Shown here one piece after another: positions 35,300 to 47,514 of a DNA stretch of 64,000 bases; position 1 is the first letter of the stretch; every line of letters starts with the position of its first letter. This DNA comes from Siphonodentalium dalli (taxonomy: Eukaryota > Mollusca > Scaphopoda > Gadilida > Siphonodentaliidae). Below the pieces are notes generated by a model. That model did not search any database and was not told the origin of the DNA. It saw nothing but the letters and a program-made list of their open reading frames with translations. The DNA is taken from contig CP136061.1 of NCBI GenBank assembly GCA_032622095.1, positions 49,547,797 to 49,611,796 on the forward strand. The letters run 5' to 3'. A program made the position numbers and the translations under genes.

Positions 35300-35680
35300 T
35301 GAAATAGCATGTCTGTCATTTTTCAGATTGAGGTCCTAAGAGGGTGAATTTGGTAACGCTATTCGACACGGCGTGCTAGCATTTCCAAATTCACCCTCTG
35401 GGGACCTCATTCTGCTTAGAAGTATCTGTAGTCTCAAATTAACATTGTTTTTTGTTACTTCTATTCAGTTTCTGTATCCCCTAATTTGCAAAAGATACAA
35501 TGCATAAATGTGGTGACTAATAGGTGAATATCACCAACTTCAACTGGTGAACTTCAATCTGATCCTAGGTCTCCCATAGCAGTTGAGACCTAAGCAGAAT
35601 GAGGGATAAAATCACTAAATTCACCCTCTGTGGATCTCATTCTGCAAATGACTTGAAACGTATTTTATTTGTAAATAATA
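35300..35680 (+). repeat. Interspersed repeat, copy 2, with hairpins
   Basis: Second copy of the family at 31460-31700. It contains the hairpin formed by AGGTCCTAAGAGGGTGAATT (about 35331) and TTCACCCTCTGGGGACCT (about 35391), and a partial further copy at 35555-35660 (CACCCTCTGTGGATCTCATT). Confidence 0.6.
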
Positions 35681-35931
35681 CAAAAGGGATTGGGGCACAA
35701 CTTATGAAGCCCCTCTCACAATACAGTTGATTTAAATTCAAAATGTTTACAAGATGACAGCTGAAAATATTTACATGCATGATTGAGTTATTTTATGGTG
35801 ATTGATGTAGTGCCTTCCAGAGCTATATGGGTTATGGCTGGTTTGGTAGCTATAACATTTGGCGGGGTTTGTGTGATTTTTGTTCGTTTTAACTAATGTT
35901 GGAGCAGGGTTTTGTGCAAAGGGCTATTTTC

Positions 35932-38100
35932 TTATGGTATTCCGAGAAGAATTTCGTTAATATTGAGAATTTGAAGGCTTTCGCGAGTCAATTTATCAGC
36001 GAGGACGGCTCGCTCGGACTGATACAAGGGGCAACTAAAGAAGAAATGAAAGGCATCTTCGGATGGATTTCCACAGAAGCACACAGGGCTATCGGAGATA
36101 TAATTGTTATACATATCAGAGCGGAGTTCGCTACATCTGTTTCGGATGCGACAGTGTATAATGCTGTTTTTTCGTTGACCTGTGTAGAAGTACAGATTAG
36201 GAGCAGGTGAGGGGTCCAATAGTTGCAAATTAGTTTTAAATATCGAAAATTGGCCTACGTCAGTGATTATTTTGGGAAGTTTATTCCACTCAGTGGTTGC
36301 CGACGGAAAAAAAGACTTTTTGTAATGTTCTGTATTACAGAAATATGAATGAAATTTGCCGGGTCGCCTCATGTTGTAGCCCGACACCTCGTTTGCTCTA
36401 GGGGGAAGTGTAGATGCTAGATAAGATGGGGCTTGTTCGTTTACTATTTTGTAGACTAGTTGCAGTTTGTGCATCTGGCGCCTTCTATCGAGAGAAGGCC
36501 ACCCCACTTCCTGTGTTATTAGATGCAGAGCGAGTGATGCCACTGACTATCCGCCCAGCTTCGATGTGTAGCCGATCGAGTTTATCTAGGAGATATTGCG
36601 GAGCGCTGTCCCACACTACGTCTGAGTAATCAAATAGGGGTAGTATATATGTTTTATAGATAATTTCAATTATTTTTCTGTCAAGTTGGTACTTCAGGCG
36701 CCTTAGTTGGGCTAATCGAGATGCAATCCGATTTACCAGGCCGTCGATATGGGCATTCCAATTGAGGTTTGACTGTAGTTCCAGACCAAGGTGTTTATGC
36801 GTGTCAACAAACGTTATTGTTTCATCAGCGAAATTAAGATCTGGGTGTTTAGTGTTCGGGGGCATTAATGAGAAGAAAATTCCAACCGTTTTTGTCGGGT
36901 TAAAGCTGACCAACCATTTTCGGGACCATGCGGATATTTTTTCAATATCACTATTCATAGCGGTTTCTAATAATTTGATGTCATAATGGCTGTTCGTAAT
37001 GCAAGTGTCATCGGCATACATTCTAGTATCAGATTCTATGTTGTCAGCTAAGTCATTGATATAGACAAGGAACAGGAAGGGTCCAAGGGTTTAGCCCTGT
37101 GGGACACCGGAAGGGATGACCTCGTATTCGGAATAAGCATCATTAACTAGTACTCTTTGTTTTCGATTGTTTAAGTAGTCTTCGAGCCAATATAATGTGT
37201 TTCCTTCTAAACCATACGCGCTCAACTTATGAATCAGTCCCCTGTGCCAAACTCTTTCAAACGCTTTAGAGATATCGCAAACTATAGAACATGTAAATAG
37301 ACTTTTATCAAGGGATTGGTACAGGTTATGATATAAATCTACTAACTGATATGTTGTGTTGTGACCTGGGAGAAAACCAGATTTATGTAAGTACAGGAGT
37401 TTGTTTTCAATAAAGAATTCGCTCATCTGTTTAAAAACCACTTTCTCGAAGATTTTAGCGAGGCACGGTAAAAGGGAAATTGGGCGATAGTTTTTCGAAT
37501 CAGCAGGATCATCTTTCTTGTAAATAGAATGACGTTTGCAAACTTCCATGCTGCAGGGAATTTCGAAGTGTTAATTGATTTTCTGAAAATGAGAACCAGT
37601 GGGCGTGCAATAGATTTTGCTGTGTCTCGGAGCTTTCTAACACCTATCCCATCATGTCCATGGGCTTTGTTCAGCTTGAACGATTTGATAGCTGAGTCTA
37701 CGTCGGTTTCTGTAAAAACCAAGTTTGGCATTATTTTTTTGCAACGCTTCGGAAAGGTTGGGATGCTATGTTTGGAGTCATTAATGGTTGAATTTGCAAT
37801 AAAGCTCTTATTTAGTATTACAGCTTTTTCAGCATCATTTGTTGCATATGTGTGACCGTTTGCTATTATACTGCCTGTGGGGCTATATAGTGGGGGGATA
37901 GTCTTAGATCTTTTCTTATTCAGGAGGTAGTTTATTAGTCTCCAGAAGTCTCTCGGGTTTGAGGATTCTCTTATTCGCTCTTCCAAATTTTCGTCGAATT
38001 TGATTTTCGCGTGTTTTTTCATGTTGTTAATTTTATTTCGGATAATTTTGTAATTTTTCCATAATATCGGTTTGTTAGTTTTCAGAGCCTTTTTTCTCAC
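35932..38100 (-). pseudogene. LINE reverse transcriptase, frameshifted
   Basis: Four frame segments make up the domain. 38100-37423 holds the pre-RT region and motif 1 (KLNKAHGHDGI). 37549-37091 has NYRPISLLPCLAKIFEKV, the catalytic motif A CDISKAFERVWH and motif B SGVPQG, followed at once by an in-frame stop. 37021-36485 resumes with the catalytic YADD and continues through the thumb (HKHLGLELQSNLNW). 36543-35932 is the C-terminal part with a CxCGNPSEDAFHFFFSCP zinc-type motif and ends in a stop at 35932. Frame changes near 37480 and 36540 plus the stop near 37092 rule out a working protein. Confidence 0.85.
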
Positions 38101-38253
38101 TCTGTCGCGCTTTTTTATCTCGCGTCGAATGTCTGAATTAAAACCAAATTTTGTCAGATGTTCTTACTGTTACAGTTGATTGTGGGATTGTTTTCTCCAT
38201 TATAAACAAGAATTCCGTATGGAAGTTATCGACTGCTTTATTTACATCTGTTG

Positions 38254-38814
38254 CAGGGGGGGGGGGGGGGGTCGGAAAACATTTTCAGGCACATATGGCA
38301 TTTTTTCCCTTTCGATCATTTTTTGTACCTACCCACCCCCACCGCCAAATTTTTTTCCGTTTTCGGCAGTTTTTTCCGACCATTTTTTGACACCCACCCC
38401 CCTTTTAACACTAAAACAGAGATTTGCGGGGAGAAATTCACTGTAAACAGCTGTATATGAATTTCTGTGCATACTATTTATCATGGATGTTAACATGGAC
38501 ATGTAAATAGGAATGAGTAATTTTGAGGTCATTCGGCCAAAAAAACATGGCTGCCAGCGGCCATCTTGGATTTCAAAATTTGCAACAAAATACAACACGA
38601 TAACTGCCTGCAGTCAGTTTACCAGTTAGAATTACATTATTTCTCTCATTCAAACTGATTCAAAGTGGTTTTGAAGCCCAACTCATTGCCAAAACACTAA
38701 AAACAAGCAGGAATTTTTTTTTTTAGTTGCGGAAAAAATTGCTTGTTGGTGGCTTTGACCACCCACCCAGCCCGGCATACGTGCCGGAAGAAATATTTTC
38801 ACCCCCCCCCCCTG
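38254..38814. mobile_element. hAT-like MITE inserted in the LINE
   Basis: Starts CAGGGGGGGG and ends CCCCCCCCTG. It is flanked by TCTGTTG on both sides (38247-38253 and 38815-38821), with the eighth base differing (A versus G), consistent with an 8-bp hAT duplication that has one mutation. It interrupts the LINE between endonuclease and RT. The interior has no transposase. CAGGG termini are usual for hAT. Confidence 0.75.
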
Positions 38815-38845
38815 TCTGTTGTGTGATTTATGAGGTCATCCCAGT

Positions 38846-39827
38846 CTACTGATTCGAGTAAGCTGTTGCATGTGAAAAGATCGCCTTTCTATAATTCCAC
38901 ACCTTTCTTTCGAATGAAGGTGCCCGGGTATTATAGAAAGAAATGGTTGCATAAACACCTAAATGGTCTGAAAATCCGAGGTCTAAAGTATCAGCGTCTA
39001 GAACTTGCATAATCTTGGAGGTAATAATGGGATCGAGGAGAGTACTTGATGTGCTAGTTACTCTATTGGGAACCGTAATGACATTTTTCATACTGAGACC
39101 ATCTGTTATTTGTTTGATCTTCGAGGAGCTGTCAAAAAAATTGGAATTGAAATCGCCAGTGATGACTACATTTTCAAAATTATCAAGTGCGTCCGAGATT
39201 TTGGATTCAAGTAGTTCCCAATAATTTGTGGCACAGAACTGGTCAGATCTATAGGATACACCGAGTATAATGCGGGTTTTTCTAGAGTGAATTTCAAACC
39301 ACAAACACGATGAATCAAATTCTAGTTCGGGTTTCTGATTGAAAATAAGATGATCAGCAAACATTACGCAAAATTAATGCCACATCCATTTGAGTCACGG
39401 TCTTTACGGATGGGAGAACTATATCCAGGGATTTCTAGCTGGTTTGATGGATATGACGGATCAAGGTGGGTTTCCGTAAAACATAAAACATCATATACTC
39501 GTTTATTAGGTATGAAATCTTTCCGATTTTATTACGGATACTGCGCATGTTGTAATGGAAAATGGAGATTGCGTTGTTGACTGTCGATGGCGGAGGGCCA
39601 GGGTTAATTTCAATATCTCCTGATAACATTAATATTAAAAGAGTAAACATAAATATAAATCTAGGATTTAATAGACTGAAAGCTCCGAAGTTCAGACTGC
39701 CGTTATTTGCAGTTTTGATATGTGACATTCTTTTTGCTGAATCGAAGATAACAATCGCTGCCCTATTCGGCAAATAAGGCACAGTATTTCGTTGGTTGAC
39801 TGTGAATATCCTGTATATGTCTCTCAT
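38846..39827 (-). pseudogene. LINE 2A-like motif and endonuclease, frameshifted
   Basis: 39827-39435 encodes a hydrophobic segment followed by the 2A-like SGDIEINPGPP and the first endonuclease block (FHYNMRSIRNKI). A frame change near 39490 leads into the middle of the domain. 39364-38846 continues with VVITGDFNSNFF (catalytic GDFN) and GFSDHLGVYA (catalytic SDH), ending close to the MITE insertion. In other LINEs 2A-like motifs make the ribosome skip a peptide bond, separating an N-terminal peptide from the rest. Confidence 0.8.
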
Positions 39828-39849
39828 AGGCCGCGTAGGCCAGGGGTCG

Positions 39850-42800
39850 ATCAGTCGCGAAATATGTTCATTACTCAGCTGAACAATTTTTACTCAAGCC
39901 TTTTACATCACAATTAGTTTGAGTCATACAGAAATACGAATTGGTAACTATGAATAATACACATAGGTTGATGTAGTAGCTTGGAGTGGCTTCAACATCC
40001 CAATGGTGGACCCTTCAAATGCAGTCATAGATTGCACCACTATTTGTCATTGCCACAAGCCAAAATCGAGAACAGTGAACAATTTCACCAATGACTTCTC
40101 ACTATAATGTTTGTAACACACACCATGCTGTCCACATATATGCTTTACTGATATAATACTACCACATTATTACCACATTGGTTATCAGGGGTGTACAACG
40201 GGGATGATACAATAGTTTCAGCAGCGTCCGTTAGCCACGACACGCGCCTGGTGAACATTTCAGTTAGCATTAAATATACATTTGGTTGTTTCAGATCACC
40301 AAAGGCATCTCACACTTGACCATTATAACTAGGGATATGAGTATAAAGCTGTCTGTATATTGGGATCATAATTGCCAATACCTTGAACGTATATTTATCT
40401 TAAACATATTTGTGCAAATATTTTATGTGAGAAATATTAAATTGAAATAAACATGTGTGATACATTCGATGGTTATATGTTATATGAATGTGTGCACGTC
40501 TTCGAAACAAGGGGTGGGTACCCGATCGCAAATATGACCCATTCAACACAGAAATCTGGAGAAGCGAGAATTAGCGAGCGCTATACAGGTAAGCAAACCG
40601 TATGTTATAAACAACTATGTGGCATTTCACATTAGTGTGGCCTCCACGGTGTTGGGTGTTTTTCGTATTGCATAATACATACTATATACGTACTGATTGT
40701 TTACAGAACACATAGTACTATCATGACAATTACATGCAATTTACGCGATATTTATGATTGGTATAAGAAGAAAGTTTATCTATTATAGATAATGAATTGG
40801 CTTGGATTTAACTATGCCAAAACAGTTGTCATAAATGAGGAATTGTCCACGAGCCGCCGGGGAGTGGACTATTCCTCATCGAGGACCACTATTTTGGCAT
40901 AGTCAACGATAAGACATTCATTATTTATTATATTATATCCAACATTGGTGTCAATTCTCACACAATTTCTGTGTCTGATTTTGTCTCATTTGATTTACCG
41001 TGAATTTTGGAAATCGGTCTCAGATTTTACAATTTACGGCAATTTTTTGACAATGGCATTTGACAATGACAGGGGAGCATAACTGTTTTATTAGATACAT
41101 CTAACAGCATCTCTTCATGATTCATGAATTTATTTCTATAAATACGTCATTAGTATAGCCATTTGGGCGAATTATGTTAACTTGCTTAACTTCGATTAAA
41201 ACGGAAAAGGAAGTTATAAATAACGCCCACTGGCATTACAAAATTAGGACTGGCCGCTTGCCAAAAAAACGGACAAACTATTAAATACATTGGATGGCTA
41301 TGATCGGACATAAGATCATTACAATTCACCAATAATGATAATGCTATACCGATATTGTAACAAGTATCGTACAAGGTATATGTTAAGATTGGCCCTATCT
41401 CCAGGCGGCATTCGGATTACTATATATAGAAAAAGAATAGTAGGCATGTAGGAATCCTACTGGGATACTATCATAAATAGTATAGCAGCGTGCAACCAAT
41501 TAGAATGAGAGAAAGTCACGTGAGATATAATATAATATAATATTATTTCTGTTTATGGGGGTTTTAACGAATGGGACTCTTGTAACAACAATGCCCACGT
41601 CCAACGCTTACCGTTTCTTTTAAATCAATAATAGAACACTGCAGTGGTGGGACTCGATAATGGCTAAAATAAAAAAATAGCCAAATAGTATGGAGGGTTT
41701 GATGACCTGCTGCATGTATTGTTTGTTGGATATATGACACATACATCGTTATTATCCTGATTATCCGCCATAAATTTAGAGTTAGATACAATCTAAAGAA
41801 AGTGTAAGCATATAAACAAACGACAACATTTATAGAAGCGACATCAGTGCCGCAATCAAATATATAATTATACAGACATACATAATGTATGACAGCTTGA
41901 CTGAGATAATGTAATAAAACAAAAGATAGCAACCACAATTAAAACAGAAAGTAAGACAAACAAACATATATGCGAATGCAAAAAAAAAGTACAGAAAAAC
42001 AAACGCACACACGAGAACAAAACAAGACAAAGTAAAACAGGCAATAATAAAAATATGGCCTTAATTGCATTTGTATTTGCCGGTTGAGTAATTATGCATA
42101 TTAAATTTGATAATTATATGTTAACATATGTTTACGGTGAAACAGGTAGTTCCGTTTTGAAGGCAATTGCTTGTTTTTGGTATATATTTTCAGCCTACAA
42201 CGTTTTCAACTGCATGGTTGACAGTTGGGCCAAATTGTGCTGAATTGAAATTCAGATAGGAATGCGATAAGTACACATCCAGATGCAACATGCGATATCA
42301 AGAGTTTCAAAATCGATGGCTACCCTTAGAAAATATAATTAATGACAACACTGATTGACTTGCTGATATCCCCCAACAAAACTAACTTTATACATGTATA
42401 TACCCCGATTAACGCAATTATATACATAGAGCCCGGAACCGGAGCTATCTCTCAAATTTACATTAATCATTTCTTAACTTGATCATCAAAAATCCGGCAC
42501 GAATTTATCTGCGCCAAACTTTACTCTTTATATAACTGTATAAATCACACTCTTCATTAAATGCGCAAATGTTGTGTCGCCCAATGGCCAACGGAAAAAC
42601 CAACTATTTATCTTTTTACAAAAACTACACCAAAACAACTATATGATTCATGCATGATTTTATTAATGTCGCCAGTGAGAGAGTAGCCCAAGTGAAATTC
42701 ACTTGGGAGCGTGCAAAAGTGAATGTAAGAATATAATATGTATCAATGTATCGTTACTATAATTATTGTGCTATACGTATGTATGTCTGTCTCATGTTTT

Positions 42801-42970
42801 TGTTATTATATCTACTCCCTCAATAAAAAAATAAAATTGTGTTGTTTTCCAGCTGATTTCCCCGATGTAAATATTTTCTGGTATAGAAAACGAAGCAGAT
42901 GTAATTTTAGCTCATTGATATCAGCTCGAACATGGTATCTTTGAGCGATATATGTTAAATAAGTAAATCC
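39850..42970. other. Long non-coding stretch with one hairpin
   Basis: Contains the hairpin at 40822-40914 and otherwise nothing supported. The hydrophobic minus-strand frame 41564-41938 is AT-rich and shows no domain. If the PAN and CTLD exons are linked, this is intron. Confidence 0.45.
40822..40914. repeat. Imperfect hairpin with CG-rich loop
   Basis: Arms ACTATGCCAAAACAGTTGTC and the complementary GACCACTATTTTGGCATAGT flank inner arms GAGGAATTGTCCAC / GTGGACTATTCCTC around the loop GAGCCGCCGGGGA. About 80 percent arm identity. Confidence 0.7.
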
Positions 42971-42981
42971 GTTCAACTCAC

Positions 42982-43252
42982 CAGGTTCATTTATGTAGTC
43001 CCCGGTGAAGTCTTTCATGGTGTGGCACATTGAGTTATTATAAGTGAATGAGTTACATCCGGATCTGATCGAGCAAATTCTGCTGCACTCTATTTTTGAC
43101 CTTGAATGACTGACTGTGCTGGGACTCCGCAAATCTTTTGAGAGCGACAACCAGTTCTTTTTGAATGTGACGTCTAAAATCGAGTTTTCTCCCTTGGTTG
43201 ATCGAACGTGGCATATGCACAAAAATAAAAACACACGCGTCAAAAAGTTCAT
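42982..43252 (-). CDS. Signal peptide plus PAN/apple-like first exon
   Basis: First coding exon of a secreted protein. The Met at 43252 starts a 20-residue signal peptide (NFLTRVFLFLCICHVRS, hydrophobic core about 4-14). A PAN/apple-type module follows, with its cysteine pattern IECSRICSIRSGC then SFTYNNSMC (Cys56, Cys60, Cys66, Cys76). A strong donor CCTG|GTGAGT ends the exon at 42982 after 90 codons plus one base (phase 1). The reading frame past the donor is intron. Signal-PAN-CTLD proteins are common in molluscs and other invertebrates; a phase-1 CTLD exon on the same strand is at 12712-12935, a candidate partner. PAN modules bind proteins or sugars; the ligand is unknown. Confidence 0.65.
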
Positions 43253-43929
43253 TTTCGTCTTGACATCACGGATCCTAAGAGTAGCTAATTCGTTCAGCTA
43301 ACATATTCTTTGTATCAATTGTAACACCCCGTGTTGATGGTATTAGACACTCGACAGCGTCTGACTCCAGAAATATCTCTGGCAGGAACTTTGTGATTTT
43401 TCATAAACTATGACAAGGAAGCCTGTTTGACCGGTTCAATTTCAAGTTTCTATCGGCAGTCTGTATGTCTGTTGACGTCATGCTGTCCGCTCGAGTTAAG
43501 TGGTAGCGAGAATCGCGCTTTTGTGTAGATGCCGTTCAGTGTCGATGCCTCTGTAATATTGATTACTGGCGTCTGTTCCATGTGTCAGTTCGACTGAGTT
43601 GTCAAAATAAAAACAAACAAACAAACAAAAGCATGCTCTCCTCTCATAATCCAAATTGTCACTCGACGAATGAGGTTCAGAGCTGTATTGAACACCCAGT
43701 TGGTTTATTTTTAAGAACTTTTACGGTTTTACTTCCAATATTTCGACATCTATCTTCCCAAAGTTCACTAATTTTGGTTTAAAATGTAGGCAATTATGAA
43801 GATGTTTTTTTCATATAATGGGTGATAGGCATATGTCTACCACATACATGCATTATCATGTCCAGGTCAGTGCGTAATAAGAGTAAGCTAGGTCCACCTG
43901 GGTGGTCAAATTATATACTACTATGTCAA
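43253..43929. other. Upstream region of the PAN exon
   Basis: Presumed promoter and 5' region of the minus-strand gene. I see no clear core promoter element and no ORF. Confidence 0.35.
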
Positions 43930-44350
43930 CATTTTAATGCACCAATATAGTGGACAAGTACTTTAACCCACTAGAAGATGATAGGTGCAGACAAAACACT
44001 AGTATAATTTGGTGTATGCAACCAATTTTACAAAAACAAATTATACATATCCTGTACTGCGTAATTGACATATATGAAAAAGCCATAGTGCCTATAATGA
44101 CACACGGATCCGAGATTTTGGGATGCGAAAATATTTCATCTTTCGAGAAACTTGAACTATGGTTCTTAAAATTCTTAATCGGCCTTAAGAAGACCACGCC
44201 CACCCCTTTCTGTACGGTGAGTTGGGAATATACCCAATATCGATGAAAATATATGAAAAACGTCAGAGTTCTAAGCTATATTTGGAATAAACAAAGCGAA
44301 CCATATAAGGACAAAAAAACCCAAAAAAATGCTGATTATAACGATCTTTG
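43930..44350 (+). pseudogene. LINE fragment, RT thumb region
   Basis: The plus-strand frame 43950-44246 encodes IYEKAIVPIMTHGSEILG and LELWFLKFLIGLKK, the usual end of the RT domain in non-LTR elements, continuing after a frame change near 44230 (SMKIYEKRQ). No start or catalytic motifs remain. A 5' truncated and decayed remnant. Confidence 0.6.
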
Positions 44351-44404
44351 GAGAACTCATTGTGCGAATATGCAGTGGGCGACATAGCTAGCTATGGCAT
44401 ATTA

Positions 44405-44625
44405 ATTATGACAACCAATTGTCACCAAACTCCACCATATATAATTGTCACACCTACTATGTCATCGCTACTGTGATAAGTGTGTCCGCAGCTAATATTA
44501 TAATATTCCCTAAATAAGTATATATTTGGTCTGCTTTGAACTCAATGAAGTCATGAATTTGTCGTATCTCCTTTGGCAGGTCGTTCCACATCCTAGGTTT
44601 GCAGATATCAGCAATTTATAACATA
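44405..44625 (-). pseudogene. LINE 3' end fragment
   Basis: On the minus strand 44600-44525 reads PRMWNDLPKEIRQIHDFI, the C-terminal motif of CR1/L2-type ORF2 proteins, followed by a 3' non-coding part (44405-44500) also present at about 46000-46095. Confidence 0.55.
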
Positions 44626-44888
44626 ATATTTCCAATTGCAAGCTGGTAAATATCCTCTCTATGTATTTATTTTCAAAATATGTCAACTCTAGTTGAATAT
44701 TAATTGGAGGTTAACAACTTATATGTCATGGATATGTCCACAAGATGCCAATAGTGACTCGAAAGTCACGATTGTGTTCATTGTCCTGAGATGTTATCGG
44801 CTGTAAATGTACTACAGCCAAATAGCTAAGAACATGTTTGGTTCATGTAATTTAGCTTGCATGGGTAACCATGACATCTCACTGGATA

Positions 44889-44893
44889 TGTAT

Positions 44894-44936
<43 letters not shown>

Positions 44937-44938
44937 TA
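44889..44938. repeat. TA dinucleotide microsatellite
   Basis: About 20 TA units at 44897-44934 followed by GATA units. Confidence 0.95.
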
Positions 44939-45281
44939 GATAGACAGATATATTTATTACTCTTTTCATCGACAAGATATATGAGCATGAACAAAAGGAA
45001 GTAAACATATAAGTTATGCACATACGCGAAGATAACAACATAAATGAATGTGACATGTTCCGAGTATATATCTCAGTATAATTGTCTTATTAGTTCTTTA
45101 GGGTTATCGGGTGTGGTGGGGTTGGGTGGGGATGGGGCTTTGTGTAATAATCATATACATTGTTAATCATATATTAGTGCAAATTAGGTCATTCTATTAT
45201 GTATGGGTATTTCCTGCGTGGGCGATTTTTCGGTCGCTTTTATACAAGGTGTTGTGTCTATATGGGGTGGGGACTTCAAGT

Positions 45282-45810
45282 TTAATGCCTCGGGGCTCCT
45301 ATCTGAAAGAGGGCTTCACGGATAAATATCGATAGGTTCGTATGGGTTTTCCTATTGCTTGTTTTGAAAAGGCTGTGAAGTTTCAATGCATTGGGTCGAG
45401 TGTAATAATATGGTTTAATGTACTTTTTCCTGAGATCAGTAAGTTTCGTGCACTTCAAAATAACGTGATATTCGTATCCAAGGCCATTGTTACATAATTT
45501 ACACTTTCTATTTTCGTGAACTTGTCTAACCCAGGAGCCTGTCTCGGTAGGAAGTCGGTGGTTCGTAGTACGGAATTTCATCAGGCGTGAAACGACATTA
45601 TGGTTGGTGTGTGAAAGCTATTTTTCTGTGCCAAAGTGTGGCTTAATTATTCTGTAAAAGGTAATCTTATTTGAATTCGCTATGCTTGCTGCCCATTCCT
45701 GTATGTATACGTCAGAGAGCCTGCGTTTCACCGCCGCGTTAAACATATCACGAGAGGGTATACTTTGGTTAAGCCAGTAGTACGATAGTCCCAAATGATC
45801 TATAATATGG
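45282..45810 (-). pseudogene. LINE ORF2 C-terminal fragment
   Basis: The minus-strand frame 45581-45282 begins MKFRTTNHRLPTETGSW and has a CKLCN...HVILKC zinc-type motif, a standard C-terminus of non-LTR retrotransposon proteins. Upstream on the same strand (about 45790-45620) further recognisable sequence (NAAVKRRLSDVYIQEW) precedes a stop. Truncated and probably inactive. Confidence 0.6.
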
Positions 45811-45916
45811 TGTGTATGTTTTTAACCATGCATTGGCTTGGCTGTTTACTGAGTGGGAGTGATACATACAGTTATATAGTTATATAACGGGATTCTCTCA
45901 GGTCCCATCGTCACCA

Positions 45917-45962
45917 GCCTATGGTCGACTCGCATATATAAGAGAATGCATTGGCACAGGGT
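45917..45962 (+). repeat. Half copy of the 33186 hairpin
   Basis: TATGGTCGACTCGCATATAT and the rest of the right arm plus CACAGGGTA match 33223-33268 exactly or nearly so. The left arm is missing here. Confidence 0.8.
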
Positions 45963-45999
45963 AAAAAAATCCCGACTTACGACTAGATTTGATATGGCG

Positions 46000-46300
46000 G
46001 GTCACAATTGTCACCAAACTGCACCATAATAAATTGTCACACCTACATGTACAATGCCATCGCTACTGTGGTACGTGTGTCCGCAGCCATTGCAAGTACA
46101 CAACATTGATTTTTTTGCTGTCAGCAAGCAGTATTGTATTCGCACCACTCCATACATTGGGTGGTCGTCAAGTATATTGATAGGAAGGCTATATATAATG
46201 CTGCATTCGTGTGATTCTAATAAATTAAACTGCTTATTTTTCGTACATATATCTATTATATAACTAAGCCGATATGTTTGTTCATTCATCTAAGTTTAGG
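46000..46300 (-). repeat. LINE 3' UTR-type repeat
   Basis: 46008-46090 matches 44408-44492 (AATTGTCACCAAACT; CATCGCTACTGTG; GTGTGTCCGCAGC). Likely a second 3' end of the same LINE family. ORFs on either strand here are incidental. Confidence 0.5.
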
Positions 46301-47514
46301 TTTGTTCGTGCAGCGTTTAGAGCCTTTATACGTGGAATTTAGAAAATAAATTAATAATAATAATAATTGTGCAGGATACACACAATTCCATAATTTCTAA
46401 CTATTTCCTGATTGGTCTGCCAACTAGCCTATCATCTACTATTATTCCATACCACTTGTCTTCGTCCACTGGAACAACTTATGTTATACTAAATGACAAG
46501 CATGCAGTCACTATAATATATTTGGATACTTTAGGTGTTGTGATAGTAACAGATCACCCGAGTTAATAGACATGCACATAATTCACTGATTAGCTGGATG
46601 CACTAATGACAGTTATTTTCTAGCCATTAATGTTTGAGACAGTTGCTCGATCATTTTCCATGCACACAATGATCTAGGCTTAAATGTCTTCTGTTCCTCA
46701 GGAGAAGTTTATTTATTTCAGTTTTACATTTATCGAAGCTTCTTTCTGAAGGGTATCGGGAAGGAAGGTTTTCACCTCACGGTCCCACGCGCAACATGCC
46801 ATAGCTCAATGTCATCTAAACTAAGCCCATATGGGGTTCCAGTATCATACATGTGGTCCCTTTGCAGTCGTCATGTCAGGCACATCCTGAATTCCACTAT
46901 TATTACCGTTTTGTGAATTTGATAAAAGAGGGATAATCCAAAATCGTATTTCACGCAAAGTATTCAAAATCAGTGTCGCACTAATTTGGTATCATACATA
47001 TGTTTTGTCCAGGAGCTTGATTAATCATGACGGCACCCGATAAGTAACTCAATTACTAATTTAGCATTCAATTAGTTTAAATGTTGTTATGAAGGAGCGG
47101 TTGAGTCATCCTGTTATTGTCATTTAGAACAGGGGGGAGGGGGTCGCGCACAAAAATTCCATATATAGGGCGGGGGTGGGTGGGTCATTTGGACCCGGAA
47201 CAAATGCGTAAATGACCAAAAATGCTAATTTTTTCCTCCACTTAAAATCACTGTTTTTGTGCTCATGTAATCTGTTAATATCAACCATATGACACACTAG
47301 GCTATTTAAACATACTAACCAGAACTAACTACCATTTAGGGGTGTATGTATGCTATTGTATGTCAAAATTAATGTACCAGATTTCGACGGATGAAAGATA
47401 TATTATATATATATAAACAAATCATATAACAAACATTAAAACACAAGAACAAACATTTATAATTTGCGTATCCATGATAGCCTTTCAATTGGAATGCAAA
47501 GTGTATGTTATAGC
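46301..47514. other. Non-coding stretch
   Basis: At 47130-47190 a G-rich start (CAGGGGGGAGGGGGTC) resembles the end of the hAT-like MITE at 38254 but no matching right end was found. Nothing else supported. Confidence 0.4.

Larger units (their letters stand above)
35932..39827 (-). mobile_element. CR1/L2-like non-LTR retrotransposon, decayed
   Basis: A minus-strand LINE of about 3.9 kb whose single long ORF is now broken into several frames. Reading downward: an N-terminal hydrophobic stretch and 2A-like motif, AP endonuclease, reverse transcriptase and a C-terminal Cys/His region. A 561-bp hAT-like MITE lies between endonuclease and RT. The endonuclease-RT architecture with a 2A-like motif is known from CR1/L2/Rex-type elements. 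3' non-coding sequence extends to about 35690. Confidence 0.8.

Noticed and set aside
37529-37855. 108-residue plus-strand frame
   Set aside because: Antisense to the LINE RT domain.
41564-42030. Hydrophobic minus-strand frames resembling membrane proteins
   Set aside because: Composition of AT-rich DNA read in a T-rich frame; no family pattern.
45989-46263. Frames on both strands near 46000-46290
   Set aside because: They overlap a LINE 3' UTR-type repeat and have no domain.
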